64,000 bases of DNA from Amaurobius ferox (Eukaryota > Arthropoda > Arachnida > Araneae > Amaurobiidae): the NCBI GenBank assembly GCA_951213105.1, contig OX578137.1:81861410-81925409 (forward strand). The letters are read 5' to 3'. Shown here piece by piece: positions 22,725-33,313 of this stretch; within the stretch, counting starts at the first letter, position 1; each line of letters opens with the position of its first letter. Position numbers and translations under genes: made by a program. Under the pieces are notes generated by a model. It saw only the letters and a program-made list of their open reading frames with translations, had not been told where the DNA came from and ran no database searches.

Positions 22725-23964
22725 TTTTTTCATAAATGCTCGTGTGAGTGCGTGAGGTCTATTTTTAGATACGTAATTAACGCATTATTAAATGTATTTT
22801 CCTTTTTAAAAAAATGAGCGATTGTTTTTGTGAATTTGGATATTTGTACAAAAAAAGTACCTTGCTGAGATCAAATAACCAATTGTTTATCAATATATTA
22901 ATTGAAAATACTCTTAAACGTATTCAAATAATTGATATATTTATGATACATATGATTGGTGTGCATATGATTGGTCTGTATACGATATGATGCATATGTA
23001 TTGATGCATATAATCGGTATTCATATGATATGATGCATGTAATTGGTATTCGTATAGTCTCATAGTAGTATGCTGAAGAGTCGACGAGTATATTTTATTC
23101 AAACTGCTCACATCATTGTCACATTTAATCCTACCTCCCATAGATAAATGTTTTTATGGTTATTATCCCATAAATATTTAATGGATAAAAATGCAAAATC
23201 ATTAAATTAACTAGTTATCATGGTATTGTAAATATTTAAAAAACCAAAATATAACTTTTCTGGCATGGCAAATATGAAAAACATTTTGTTTAACTTTAGT
23301 TGACTGATATAAGAAAATATGGTGTGAAAAACCTCATAAATATCTTTTAAAAAGAAAGACTCGGTTATAAAGTTATGTATGATTGACTAATTTGGAATTC
23401 ATTTTCATAGCCACATGTATTGTTTTTTCACTGCAAGAAAGTTGATTTTCGGAACAAAATACGAACGCAGCTCACAGGCAAAATTCCATTTAACTTTGTA
23501 ATTCTAAGTAATAAATAATATTAATTATAGTTTCTCAATATTCATGTATTTATATATTTAATATACATTTTATTGTTATACTTTAAGCACAAAGAAAAAT
23601 CAGTGAGAATTGCAAAACCCACAATTAAAGATCAGAGGCTGAGTTAAATATTTATCGGTTAAATTACGTGAAATAATTTATTATACTTATTATATAGTGA
23701 AATATAATGTTTTTGTATTTATTATAAGTTTCTGCAATCAAATATGTGTTCTGATTTTTAAATATTACTGCTCTTATTTTAAAACAAATAGTCAGGAGAG
23801 AAAATATTTAAGTTTGCATTTATTAAATTTACTAGCAGTAATAATATTTATCTGTCAATTTTATTATCTGTCAGTTTTATAGAACATTGATACAACCGTA
23901 TAAAAAATTGAGGTCGTATGTTCAAATGATTACAACTGTAGCGTGTTACCCTTCTCTTTAATGG
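22725..23964. other. Unassigned DNA with small tandem tract
   Basis: No gene. 22,945-23,052 holds degenerate repeats of GCATATGATTGGT / TGATGCATATAAT type. The remainder is AT-rich and unassigned. Confidence 0.5.
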
Positions 23965-24436
23965 GCTTAAAAAAATATTTCGATTGATACCATACTTACA
24001 GTGTATCCCGGGTAGAAAACTTGCCGCCAAAGAGGAGGGGGAGGAGCTAACGCCACCACGAACACAAATATTGCATCGGGGCTATATTTTATAACAATGA
24101 TTGAAATTATAAAGTCTAGTGATTATTAACCCATAAATAAACCCGTTTATGTATGAATATGTCAAAGGTGTTTCTTCTGGACTTTAAAAAAAAGTCTATC
24201 TTGTTCTAGATGTTTTATAAACTAAGACATATATAAAGTTTAATGAAAATCTTTTAATATATATGGCTTCCATTGTGTACACAAGAAATTGACCACAAAC
24301 AGAAGACAGACGGACATCACTCCAAAAATAGTTAAAACGTGTTCAGGAGTACTGACAACACATGTTGGCATCAAAATCTGGAAATTGAAAATGTTAATGA
24401 AAACAACACTTTCTCAATACTACGTATGAGGAAGTA
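23965..24436 (+). repeat. Repeat B, copy with upstream part
   Basis: Starts near AAATATTTCGATTG, runs through a GC-richer patch (GCCAAAGAGGAGG, ATTGCATCG), AATATGTCAAA, TTCTAGATGTTTTATAA, CACAAGAAATTGACCACA and GACATCACTCCAAAAATA, and ends in the partial palindrome ACTTTCTCAATACTACGTATGAG. Its 3' module (GACATCACT-CAAAAAT then a palindrome) parallels Repeat A. A further shared block (CCATAAA...AATGATAGAAACG, ~24,563-24,660) recurs near 37,755 and 46,153. Confidence 0.7.
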
Positions 24437-25033
24437 GAAATACAAAAACATGTGTCCGAAAAGAATATCCTATTTTATATGAAATGGTCTGATCAGCAAG
24501 TATATAAGCATAAAACCGATATAAAAGAGCGCAGAGTTAGCACTATTTTGTTTTACCAACCTCCATAAAGATGTAATGATAGAAACGCCACAGAAGGTAA
24601 AATGTGGATATTCCGTTTCTTAATGTATACTTTCAGTAAAATAACGTTTTATGTGACCATGAAGAGAATTGAGGTGTAAGAAAAATATTTCATCATGACC
24701 AATATGTGTCATTCTCTGTTACATGGAGAGTAATGGACTACAACTTTACGAGATGCATTTGAAAGCTGACAGCGTTTAATGACGATTTTACGGTGCTATG
24801 GAGTCTCTTGTCCTCCCTCAGGAATCTTTTGAAAACCAGACGGAGGAAGCACCCACATCGGCATCCTTGTCCATAACGTGAATCTGGGGTTACCATATAT
24901 TGACGTTTGAAAAGCTAATGCTAGATTTGGCGATTTAGCTCCAATTTGGCTGTATTTGGTGGCTATTCGAACATTCAAAATACACCCCGAATTGAGCAAT
25001 ATTCTAAAAAATATGAGAGATTTCCAGAAGTTT
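24437..25033. other. Left flank of the Ty3/Gypsy insertion
   Basis: No gene. Contains the shared CCATAAA...GATAGAAACG block. The last four bases before the LTR are GTTT, repeated at 36,160-36,163. Confidence 0.6.
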
Positions 25034-26079
25034 TGTAATGAAATACCTCCCCCCTCCTTTATTAAATTAAATTCTTCTAAATTCATGTTTCGGAAACACC
25101 GTTTCAAAAATCTATTCTGTTCCATCGTTTCGGCAAATTCTAAATTATACTTTCGATTTCGAACTTTGTTCTTAAGAATAAATTAATACCTTTTGATAAA
25201 AAGCCAAATATTTCACTCCTTCGTTCTGGAGCCGTTCGGTCTGTAACGATAACCCCTCGCGCATTTATACATATGACGTACTTTCGCTCTTCCCGCGAAA
25301 TATTTTTATATAGAAATGTACCGGTGTTATTTTTCATCTCGTCATGAATGTGCGTAATTATACAAATGATGCTTAAGTCTGTTTTCGGTGAATAAATTTA
25401 ATTGGCGATGTGACGCAGACGGGGTAAGACGCGTTTTGCCTACGGAGGCAACAGAATGAGAATTCTAATTCGTAAAGTTCTAAGATGTTTTAAATTAAAT
25501 TAAATGTAATCAAAAATTTTAGCAAGCAGGTCTATTTCGGAGGTGAGATGATTGTTGAAGGATATTCTATCAAATTTTGATTCTTGGAAATTTTGTCAAC
25601 GACTTTGGTTTTCGGCGTCCAATTGTTTGTTCTCAAAGTCTGACTTCATATGTTTGATTGGCAAAAGAATATGTTTCTGTTTATGAAGTGAATTATGCTT
25701 GAAATAAATAAATCTATTTAAGTTTAAAAGCCGAGATTGTTTCATCTTATTCTTCAAATTCATCAGGACAGCACATCCACTGCTATGGATTCGTTTCGTT
25801 TTCTCCAAATTACCGCGTTGGTGAGTTTCGACATCTGCATTCCCGAGGTATTCATCAGATGTGTTTCTCGTCGACTATCTCCAATTCCTGAATAATCCTT
25901 CATCCCAAAGTGTCCAAATTCTTCTCGTAGTTTTCGATTTAGGAATATATCACACAACGCAAGGAAGGTCAGTCATGCTTCATCACCACCCTACGACCAC
26001 TTCTTCCGATCATTGCCGGTTGTAATTCCCCTGACCGGCGGGAACCGCAACAAGTGGTACCATAACAAGTGCCACCACA
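25034..26079 (+). repeat. 5' LTR of the Ty3/Gypsy element
   Basis: 1,046 bp, begins TGTAATGAAATACC and ends GCCACCACA (TG...CA). Paired with the 3' LTR at 35,119-36,159; by eye about 11 substitutions and two small indels (1 and 4 bp) separate them, i.e. ~1% divergence. Minus-strand ORFs at 25,596-25,808 and 25,763-25,957 occur in both LTRs only because the LTRs are copies. The long AT-rich LTR has no obvious TATA box that I could fix with confidence. Confidence 0.93.
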
Positions 26080-26081
26080 AA

Positions 26082-26099
26082 TGGTGCCGTCGACAACCA
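26082..26099 (+). promoter_or_regulatory. Primer-binding site
   Basis: TGGTGCCGTCGACAACC begins two bases after the 5' LTR. A TGG start complementary to a tRNA 3' CCA end is the standard minus-strand primer site. The matching tRNA was not assigned. Confidence 0.75.
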
Positions 26100-26537
26100 A
26101 GCCTGCAACAAGGGTTTTGTGTGCCGTTCCTGGGGAATAATATGAAAATTTACACCAGATATGTTAATTATACGTTGACATCGGGAGGTCGATTCCCGAG
26201 TCTACGAAGTGCAAAGTTAAATTTTTTTTTCAGAAGTGGAACGAATCAGCGATTTAAGAAAAAAAAATGAAGTGTTTTTTTTTAGATAGCAAAAAGAAAA
26301 GAGTGGTTACATTTCTTATACAGTTAAATTAAAGGATGCAGTTAATACCTGTAGAAAGGTAAGTCTTGAAAAGCTAAAAAAAACAAAAAAAAAACAAATG
26401 GTATATTGACTGAATATGAAGTTGAAATTTTAAATAATATACTTGTTATACTTAAATAATTCCTTTTTGCTCATTCATTATTGGTACTTTTGTATTGCAT
26501 TTATGTTTGTTAGTGATATTGCATACATCTAGGAAAT
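26100..26537 (+). other. Untranslated leader of the Ty3/Gypsy element
   Basis: Between primer-binding site and gag; no ORF with motifs. Contains T8-T10 and A-rich runs. Confidence 0.6.
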
Positions 26538-27121
26538 ATGTCGACAAACCTAACTAATGCTTTAAATTTAATCCCCACATTTGGTGGAGCAGTCGGGGAA
26601 TCCTTTTCGGAATTTATCACCAAACTTAATAACACTGCCAATTTTTTCCAATGGAAGGAGGAGGAGAAAGTTTTCGCATTGAATACCAAACTAATATCGC
26701 AAGCAGCAATTGCCCTTAAGCTAAATACTGGCGAAACCTTCGATCAGATTGTCAAAAATCTCTCCCTGAGATTTAGTACTGGTGTATCACTTGCTAACCA
26801 TTGACAGAAATTGAATAATATAAACTATAAAACACATGACATATTAACTTTTTTTGATAACATGGAGATAACATTTGGGAAATGTTTCCAACCAAAGATA
26901 TTGAAAACATTCGCGACACAATTTTGTTGTCTATTACGATAGATAAACTTCCTACACATATCAAAAGAGCAGTAATTGCTAGCGACCCAAAAACTTATGA
27001 ACAGGCAAAGAATACTGCCATTCTTGAACACAATGCTTGGCTAGCAATAAATCCTAAACCTTGCGAAACACCAGCAATCGCAAGTTCAATACAATCGGAG
27101 GAAATGCAACAGATGCAATAG
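26538..27121 (+). pseudogene. gag: Gag (capsid region), broken
   Basis: Opens MSTNLTNALNLIPTFGG, followed by FSEFITKLNNTANFFQW and FALNTKLISQAAIALKL, the layout of Ty3/Gypsy capsid proteins (GG--E-F-----N-----W). A TGA at 26,802-26,804 interrupts it; the frame then continues ~75 bases before a frameshift near 26,880 moves the reading to the 26,882 frame (DIENIRDTILLSITIDKLP...). That frame meets a TAG at 27,119-27,121 and continues, in phase, into the zinc-knuckle and pol part. In an intact relative, the region would form the virus-like particle shell. Confidence 0.85.
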
Positions 27122-27133
27122 AAGATAAACTTT

Positions 27134-30100
27134 TTGGAAAGAGAATTAAGAATCTTAAAAATGAAAAATAAAGAACTTGATGAGTATGGAAATATTCCCA
27201 CATGTTACACATGCGGCAAAAGAGGACATACTACTCGGAACTGTTTTTTTAGACAGAATGCTGGAGGTGATCAGCAAACGAGACACCCAAAACAGAAACC
27301 GAGATATAATAATTACCAAAATAGTGGATTCAAACAATACAATCAAGCAAACAGAATAACGGATAAGCCAAAACAAAAATACATCCAGTATCCTAAACAA
27401 TTGGCAATCGAAAATTCAAAGGCAAATTACAAAACACATGGCAATCAGAAAAATCATTACGGGGATAATAAAAGAATACAGACTGCCACTATAACACAAT
27501 TACCTGAAGAAAGAATCGTGGCACTTGACCCAGTCGATAACAATATAAGTTCTACTAGTGTTGCTCAAAAAGAACAAATTATTCCAAGCAAAACACCCGT
27601 AATTGAAACTACTATTTGTGGAACAAGTGTTCCATTCCTCATCGACACAGGAGCGTGTCTTAGTTTAATACATAAAGATGTTTTACAAATGATACCATTT
27701 ACAGTACAAATTAGTCCAGCTCAATTTACAGTATCTTTAGTAACGGGAGACACTATGCATCTGACAGAAAAGGTTGTACTCCCAACCGTAATAAATGGAA
27801 CAGAACATAAGATAACTTATCATTTAACAAAACAACCCGTATCGCAAAGTTATAAAGGCATTTTAGGAATGGATTTTTTATCCAGTAGGAACATCGTCAT
27901 TAATTGTAGTAGAAGAATAATAGAACAACACAACCAAGAAATTGAACAAGATATAAGTCCAAACAGTCTAATGTATATTGAACCTACACCTATATTTGCT
28001 ACTCAAAAAATGAGGATACCACCGTTATCGCAGAAGTTTGTTTTTGGCAATCCTAAAGAAAAATTAAAAGCAGCTAATTTAGTTATTTTCGAACATTCTT
28101 TTACATTTGATGGTAATAAACCTTTAGTCGCTGCTAAGTCAATTTATAAATATAATCCATTATATGTATCTGGTATCCCAGTACAGGTAATGAATTTATC
28201 AGAAGAATCTGTTATTATTAACAAAGGTCAGAAATTAGGCTATATTGAGTCAATACCGCAAGAGCAAATTGACATGCCTATAACTGCAATTGACAAGGAA
28301 GAAGAAAGTATGCAAATGATTCTAGATACCTTTTTCGCATATTTCAGTTTAGAGAAGGTACCGAGAGTACATTTGAAGAGACTGAAAGAACTTTTATGGA
28401 AGTACAAACACATCTTCGCATTTTGTTTATCTGACTTACCTGGCTCAGATACAATTCTACATAGAGTACCATTGACAGATAACAACCCTGTTAGGTGCAA
28501 ACCATACAGAACACCTATACATTTAAGACAAAAAAGAGATGACCAAATCGAAGAAATGATTAAGGCGAATATAGTTAAAGAGTCCACTTCGTCATATAGT
28601 TCACCAGTATTATTAGTTAAGAAAGCTGATGGTTCTTATCGATTCTGCGTCGATTTCAGGAAACTCAATTCAAAAGCAATCCAAACAGTTTTCCCTCTTC
28701 CGAACATGACTGAAGCTATTGAAACATTGGGAAAAGCGAACTACTTCACTTCTTTAGATTTATCGTCAGGATTCCATCAAATAAAAATACATCCAAATGA
28801 TACCCATCGGTTGGCATTCACTACAGAAAACAAGCATTATGAATTCTTAAGATTACCATTTGGCTTAAATACAAGTTGCCAAGCTTTTATCAGGCTGTTA
28901 TCAATTGTTTTAGCTCCTTTAGAGCAAGATCATATTCTATGTTATGTCGATGATATACTTGTCCCATCCTTGGACATAAATTCTAACCTACAGAAACTGG
29001 AAAAATTATTTACTTGTTTAGACAAACACAATTTGAGGTTAAAGCCTCAGAAATGCCAATTTTTACAGACTACAATCGCATTCCTTGGTCATGAAATTTC
29101 AAAAGGTACAGTACAACCCATGACACAAAACCTAGAAGTAATAAATAAATTTAAAATTCCCCAATCTAAGAAGGATGTAAGAAGTTTTTTGGAATGTGTT
29201 CGATTTTATCGCAGATTTATTCCCGATTTTTCAAAAACTGCACAACCATTAATTGCATTAACCAAAGATATCAACACTTTTGTATGGACGAATAAAGAAC
29301 AAGCTGTTTCTGATAAACTCAAATTAGAACTTTTGTCTAAGAATTGCTTACAACTCCCTGATTTTCACCGACCATTTACAGTTTTTTGTGATGCATCTGG
29401 ATACGCTCTCGGAGCAGTTTTATCACAATTGGATGAAAATAATTTCCCTAAACCTATACAATTCGCAAGTAGAGTTTTGAAAGCTGCTGAACAAAAATAT
29501 TCTATCTTCGAAAGAGAACTTTTGGCCCTATCATGGGCCGTGTTCTATTTTCGACACTATCTAGCTGGCAGAACATTTCAGGTCGTGTCAGACCAATCTG
29601 CATTATCACATGCAATCAAGGTCAAAGATCCTACCAACAGAATCCCACGAATAGTAACTAACTTACAGCAATATGACTTTAAAATAATTCACATCAAAGG
29701 AAAATTAAATTCAGTAGCAGACTATTTGAGTCGACAAATTTCGGAAGATAATCCCACATCAGAAAATCTAAATGAAATTTTATGTCAAAACACAGAGTCT
29801 CAACAGAGAGAGAACATTGCATCTAATTTATCATCAACCATCCAGAGAGACCTAAATAGTACCCAGTGTGAAAAACACCAATGCGTAGACAAAATTCACG
29901 AATTACAGCAAATTATTGAACAAAGAGAAAGAAAAATTCAAAGTTTAAGAGATTTACACATAGAAAATGGAAAAATAATTGACGTAGGCAACAAACAATG
30001 GATTAAACAAGCTGACTCATATGAGAAAGAGTTAAGTCATTTGAAAAACTATTGTAAAGAATTGGAAAATGATAATGAAGAACTTTCAAAAAATTTAGGA

Positions 30101-30220
30101 GCAGCTTGTCAAGATATCCAATTTTTAGAAAATGAGCTTGCCAACTTTCACCAAAAGTATGAACAACCATTTAGGAACAGTAAAAGAAGAAACAAACAGA
30201 AATCCAATCGAAACAAGTGA
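27134..30220 (+). CDS. pol: Pol: CCHC knuckle, protease, RT, RNase H
   Basis: A 1,028-codon open stretch, in phase with the preceding gag piece across one TAG. A CCHC zinc knuckle lies at residues 24-37 (CYTCGKRGHTTRNC). The retropepsin active site is FLIDTGA, Asp171. RT palm motifs follow: LDLSSGFHQI, RLPFGL and YVDD at 604-607, all catalytic residues present. RNase H has FCDASGYALGAVLSQ (Asp753), then ERELLALSWAV and VVSDQSAL. RNase H ends near residue 865. From ~870 a charged segment with heptad-like Leu/Ile spacing (HELQQIIEQRERKIQSL... to ~1010) looks like a coiled coil, which is not part of standard pol. A Lys/Arg/Asn-rich end reaches a TGA at 30,218, after which the same frame stays open. 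RT and RNase H look intact, but expression would require passing the stops. Confidence 0.93.
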   Translation: MERELRILKMKNKELDEYGNIPTCYTCGKRGHTTRNCFFRQNAGGDQQTRHPKQKPRYNNYQNSGFKQYNQANRITDKPKQKYIQYPKQLAIENSKANYKTHGNQKNHYGDNKRIQTATITQLPEERIVALDPVDNNISSTSVAQKEQIIPSKTPVIETTICGTSVPFLIDTGACLSLIHKDVLQMIPFTVQISPAQFTVSLVTGDTMHLTEKVVLPTVINGTEHKITYHLTKQPVSQSYKGILGMDFLSSRNIVINCSRRIIEQHNQEIEQDISPNSLMYIEPTPIFATQKMRIPPLSQKFVFGNPKEKLKAANLVIFEHSFTFDGNKPLVAAKSIYKYNPLYVSGIPVQVMNLSEESVIINKGQKLGYIESIPQEQIDMPITAIDKEEESMQMILDTFFAYFSLEKVPRVHLKRLKELLWKYKHIFAFCLSDLPGSDTILHRVPLTDNNPVRCKPYRTPIHLRQKRDDQIEEMIKANIVKESTSSYSSPVLLVKKADGSYRFCVDFRKLNSKAIQTVFPLPNMTEAIETLGKANYFTSLDLSSGFHQIKIHPNDTHRLAFTTENKHYEFLRLPFGLNTSCQAFIRLLSIVLAPLEQDHILCYVDDILVPSLDINSNLQKLEKLFTCLDKHNLRLKPQKCQFLQTTIAFLGHEISKGTVQPMTQNLEVINKFKIPQSKKDVRSFLECVRFYRRFIPDFSKTAQPLIALTKDINTFVWTNKEQAVSDKLKLELLSKNCLQLPDFHRPFTVFCDASGYALGAVLSQLDENNFPKPIQFASRVLKAAEQKYSIFERELLALSWAVFYFRHYLAGRTFQVVSDQSALSHAIKVKDPTNRIPRIVTNLQQYDFKIIHIKGKLNSVADYLSRQISEDNPTSENLNEILCQNTESQQRENIASNLSSTIQRDLNSTQCEKHQCVDKIHELQQIIEQRERKIQSLRDLHIENGKIIDVGNKQWIKQADSYEKELSHLKNYCKELENDNEELSKNLGAACQDIQFLENELANFHQKYEQPFRNSKRRNKQKSNRNK

Positions 30221-31050
30221 AATAAAAAACAATATAATCAAGATAAATCCTTTTACAATAGCCAATATCCACAATATGAGGCAGAACAGCCTTACCCTCA
30301 CTACCAACAAGAAATGTATAACTACCCTACAAACGGGTTAAATGATAATTATCAATATTCGAATTTCAAAATGCCGAGTGAAATGCAATACCAAAAAGAA
30401 AGAGGAAAATTTGAAGAACTTTTTAATGCTAGAAACAACCAGAAACCACTCGAGTCAAACATAAATACTTGTAAATCTAACACATTAAAAGCTAATACAA
30501 ATTTCAAATTGCCTACTCAAGAAATACAACGGAATTCTAATTCAGAAATTAGCAATGAACAACAAATCTCACAACCATGTACAAGTAATGATAAAAATGA
30601 GAAAGAAGAAAATAACGAACCAGATGGATCCATGGAATCCGAAGATTTATATGAAGATGCTTGTGAAACACAATTATCAGTGGAAAATCAATTGAAAAAT
30701 TTGAATCGCATCAAAGATGCTGGACTGGAAATTGATACACTATATCAAAAAATTGAGAGTATGTACGAAACACGAAATTTTGCTTTGACAGCATATATAT
30801 TAGAGGAAATAACTCAACTACTTTGTAATTTGGATGCCCTCGATTTGTAAGGAAATCAAGATTTGAAAAATTTCAGAAAAAATTATGTCAACAAATTAAA
30901 CGCTATGGCCGATGATTTACAAAATATTATGGAAGAACAAGTCATTGAAATGTCAAAACAAGAAACAGAAACATCAAAGCAAGAAGCAATGGATCACTCC
31001 ATAAACTCAATCGATATTAGTATCAATGAAATGAACTCTCCTAAAAACAA
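30221..31050 (+). pseudogene. Spacer domain between RNase H and integrase
   Basis: Same phase as pol on both sides, interrupted by TGA (30,218-30,220) and TAA (30,848-30,850). With the coiled coil at the end of the preceding ORF it makes ~430 codons between the RNase H end (~29,740) and the start of integrase-like sequence (~31,050). It is rich in Gln, Asn, Tyr and Pro (QYPQYEAEQPYPHYQQ), then acidic (NDKNEKEENNEPDGSMESED), then helical (LNRIKDAGLEIDTLYQKIES). No known fold recognised. Ty3/Gypsy elements normally have only a short connection here. That it keeps one reading frame with three stops in >1.2 kb suggests it was coding when the element was active. Confidence 0.75.
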
Positions 31051-32669
31051 CAATTCAAGAATTTATGTGATACCAGCAGACTGGATACAAGAAATAATTG
31101 AACAACAAAAAATTGATCCACATTGTATTGAAATTAAGAAATTAATCGAAAATAATGCTCAACCTACAACCTACAAAAAAGTGTTTTTCTACATACATAA
31201 TAATATCTTATATGCTCAAAGTAAAATAAGTATCCAAAATCCTAGAACATCTCTCCAAAACAGATTGGTCGTACCGAGCATATTTATACCAAAATTATTC
31301 CAATTTTTTCATACTTCTGCTTATTCGGCCCATTGCGGACTATCCAAGACTATGGCGAAAATTGTAAAAGACTTTTTTGTCCCAAATTTGAAAGCGGGCA
31401 TTGATAAAATGATTTCCACTTGTCATCAATGTATAGCCAAGAGAGGTCACATGAAATCTCCATTGGCACAATTGCAAAGAATTCCAATACCTGAGAGACC
31501 ATTCCAAACAGTTGGCATGGATTGTTTGGGAAAATTACCAAATACAATAAATGGAAACTCGTAAATAGTGATTTTAACAGATTACTTCACACGTTGGTGT
31601 GAAGCTATCCCAGTTCCTAACATCCCTACATCAACCATAATCTCCATATTAGAACAATATATATCCAGATTTGGTGTAATGAAAACAGTTATTACAGACT
31701 TAGGTTTAAATTTCACTTCTAAGGCAATCCAAGAGATATACAAATCATTTGGTATCAAGAAATACTTCACTAATCCGTATCATCCCCAAACAGATGCCAT
31801 TGTTGAGAGATATAACAGAACACTCCTTCAATCACTTTCTCATTTAGTCAACAAAAACCATACAAATTGGGATGAATGTCTCCCATATGCACTCATGGCA
31901 TACAGATCTCAGCCCCATACAAGCACAGGCGTTTGCTTTATATGGATTTGACATTCTACTACCACATAACTTGATGACAGATCAAACTGGTCCTTCATTT
32001 CAATCCTATAGCCAATTCATCCAATACAGAGAATCTCAAATGCAACACACATATAAATCCATTTCTCAGCATCTGACCCAAGCTGCAGAAAAACAAGAAA
32101 ACCTGAGATCAAGGACTGCTAAAGATAAAAACATACAAATTGGTCAGATTGTTTATTTACATTACCCATCGTCAGTCATAAAGCCAGGCTTGTCTAAAAA
32201 ACTGGCATATAAAAATAAAGGACCATATCGTGTAATTGAGAAGACTTCACCAGTCAATTTTAGGATTGCATCTCTTGACAATCCCAAGGACATTCAACTA
32301 GTACATGTGGACAGACTAATTCACGTCCCTGGAATACCAGAAAGGAACCAACCTGAGGTTGATGACACACTACCACCCGTGGATCCTTTCGCCGGACTAA
32401 ATTCATCAGAAATTATAATTGCACAACATGAACCAACCAACACCCCACATTGGTGTCCAGATGAGTATGTGGATTTAATTAAAATCAAAAGAGCACAAGA
32501 AATTCTCAAAAGTCAGAATTTCAGATTTTTGAAAGGTATACCCCAATTTCAAAATTCGGGTTTTTCACTACCATCAAGCAATATCAAGAGTACACAAATT
32601 ATTCAAAATACACCAACAATGCAACCATATTCTTTGAGACCTCGTACAAAAGTCAATTATAATAATTAA
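31051..32669 (+). pseudogene. Integrase, broken
   Basis: The HHCC zinc-binding domain runs through HTSAYSAHCGLSKTM...CHQC (31,308-31,430). The catalytic core starts with VGMDCLGKLP (first Asp), is cut by a TAA at 31,562-31,564, resumes in phase (ILTDYFTRWCEAIP), and has VITDLGLNF (second Asp) and AIVERYNRTL (Glu). Exactly 35 residues separate that Asp and Glu, the standard D35E spacing. Near 31,930 a frameshift moves reading to the 31,872-32,669 frame (ALYGFDILLPHNL), which holds a C-terminal GPY/F-type module (KNKGPYRVIEKTSPVNFRI). No chromodomain seen. The last ~90 residues after it are Pro/Ser-rich without known motif. Confidence 0.9.
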
Positions 32670-33229
32670 AATTTTCTTCAAAATATGTATGAAGTCACAT
32701 GTGCATAATAAATTTTTCCTTCATATAATTCTACTTGAAGATGATACAAAGGGTAACCCAAATGCAATCAGGCATCCCTTTCCATATAACAGCACTCTCA
32801 GAAAATATGCTGAATAATTTGGTCGTATAAAAAGTCAACACAATAAGAAGAGGAGATTGTTTCATTTTCTTGCGGACAACAGAATCTCCATCATCATCTT
32901 TTCCTCTTCATCTTCTACTTCAAAAAAAAAAAAGAGCTCTATATGACATCGCAGCATTTTTCATCATCAAGAAAATTTGGTGCACTACATCACACCAAGC
33001 CAAACCGAACTGAATAATAATCAACATCCTAATATCCATAACATCTAGGATATTGTTCCAGACCACCTGATGAAGTAACAACCGAAAAGCGTCCAGCATT
33101 GGTCCAACATCACGCACAACACATTTTTTTTATATACATTGGTCTTGGGCTGATATAGCAGGTGCATGTTGTTCATCTGCATATCCCCCCATTTAAATAC
33201 ATAATGGTCCTTGAGTTAGGTATTTTTCA
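32670..33229 (+). other. Ty3/Gypsy 3' non-coding stretch, part 1
   Basis: Follows the integrase stop. No ORF with motifs; no env. Confidence 0.6.
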
Positions 33230-33242
33230 CATGCTTAAGCTC
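33230..33242 (+). repeat. SINE target-site duplication, copy 1
   Basis: CATGCTTAAGCTC; repeated as CATACTTAAGCTC at 33,301-33,313 and CATGCTTAAGCTC at 33,702-33,714. Confidence 0.9.
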
Positions 33243-33300
33243 CGACCGTCCAAACAGTTACCTTACACCTTTCTGGTAGGTCGGACGGTCTGGGTTTCAA
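33243..33300 (+). mobile_element. 5'-truncated SINE (58-bp tail)
   Basis: Only the 3' end of the SINE family: CGACCGTCCAAACAGTTACC...GGTCGGACGGTCTGGGTTTCAA. Flanked on both sides by the same 13-bp target duplication as the neighbouring full copy, so it is a separate insertion (or a recombination product) at one site. Confidence 0.85.
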
Positions 33301-33313
33301 CATACTTAAGCTC

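Noticed and set aside
25596..25957. Minus-strand ORFs conserved at 25.6-25.9 and 35.6-36.0 kb
   Set aside because: They lie in the two LTRs and are conserved only because the LTRs were copied from one template; no motif.
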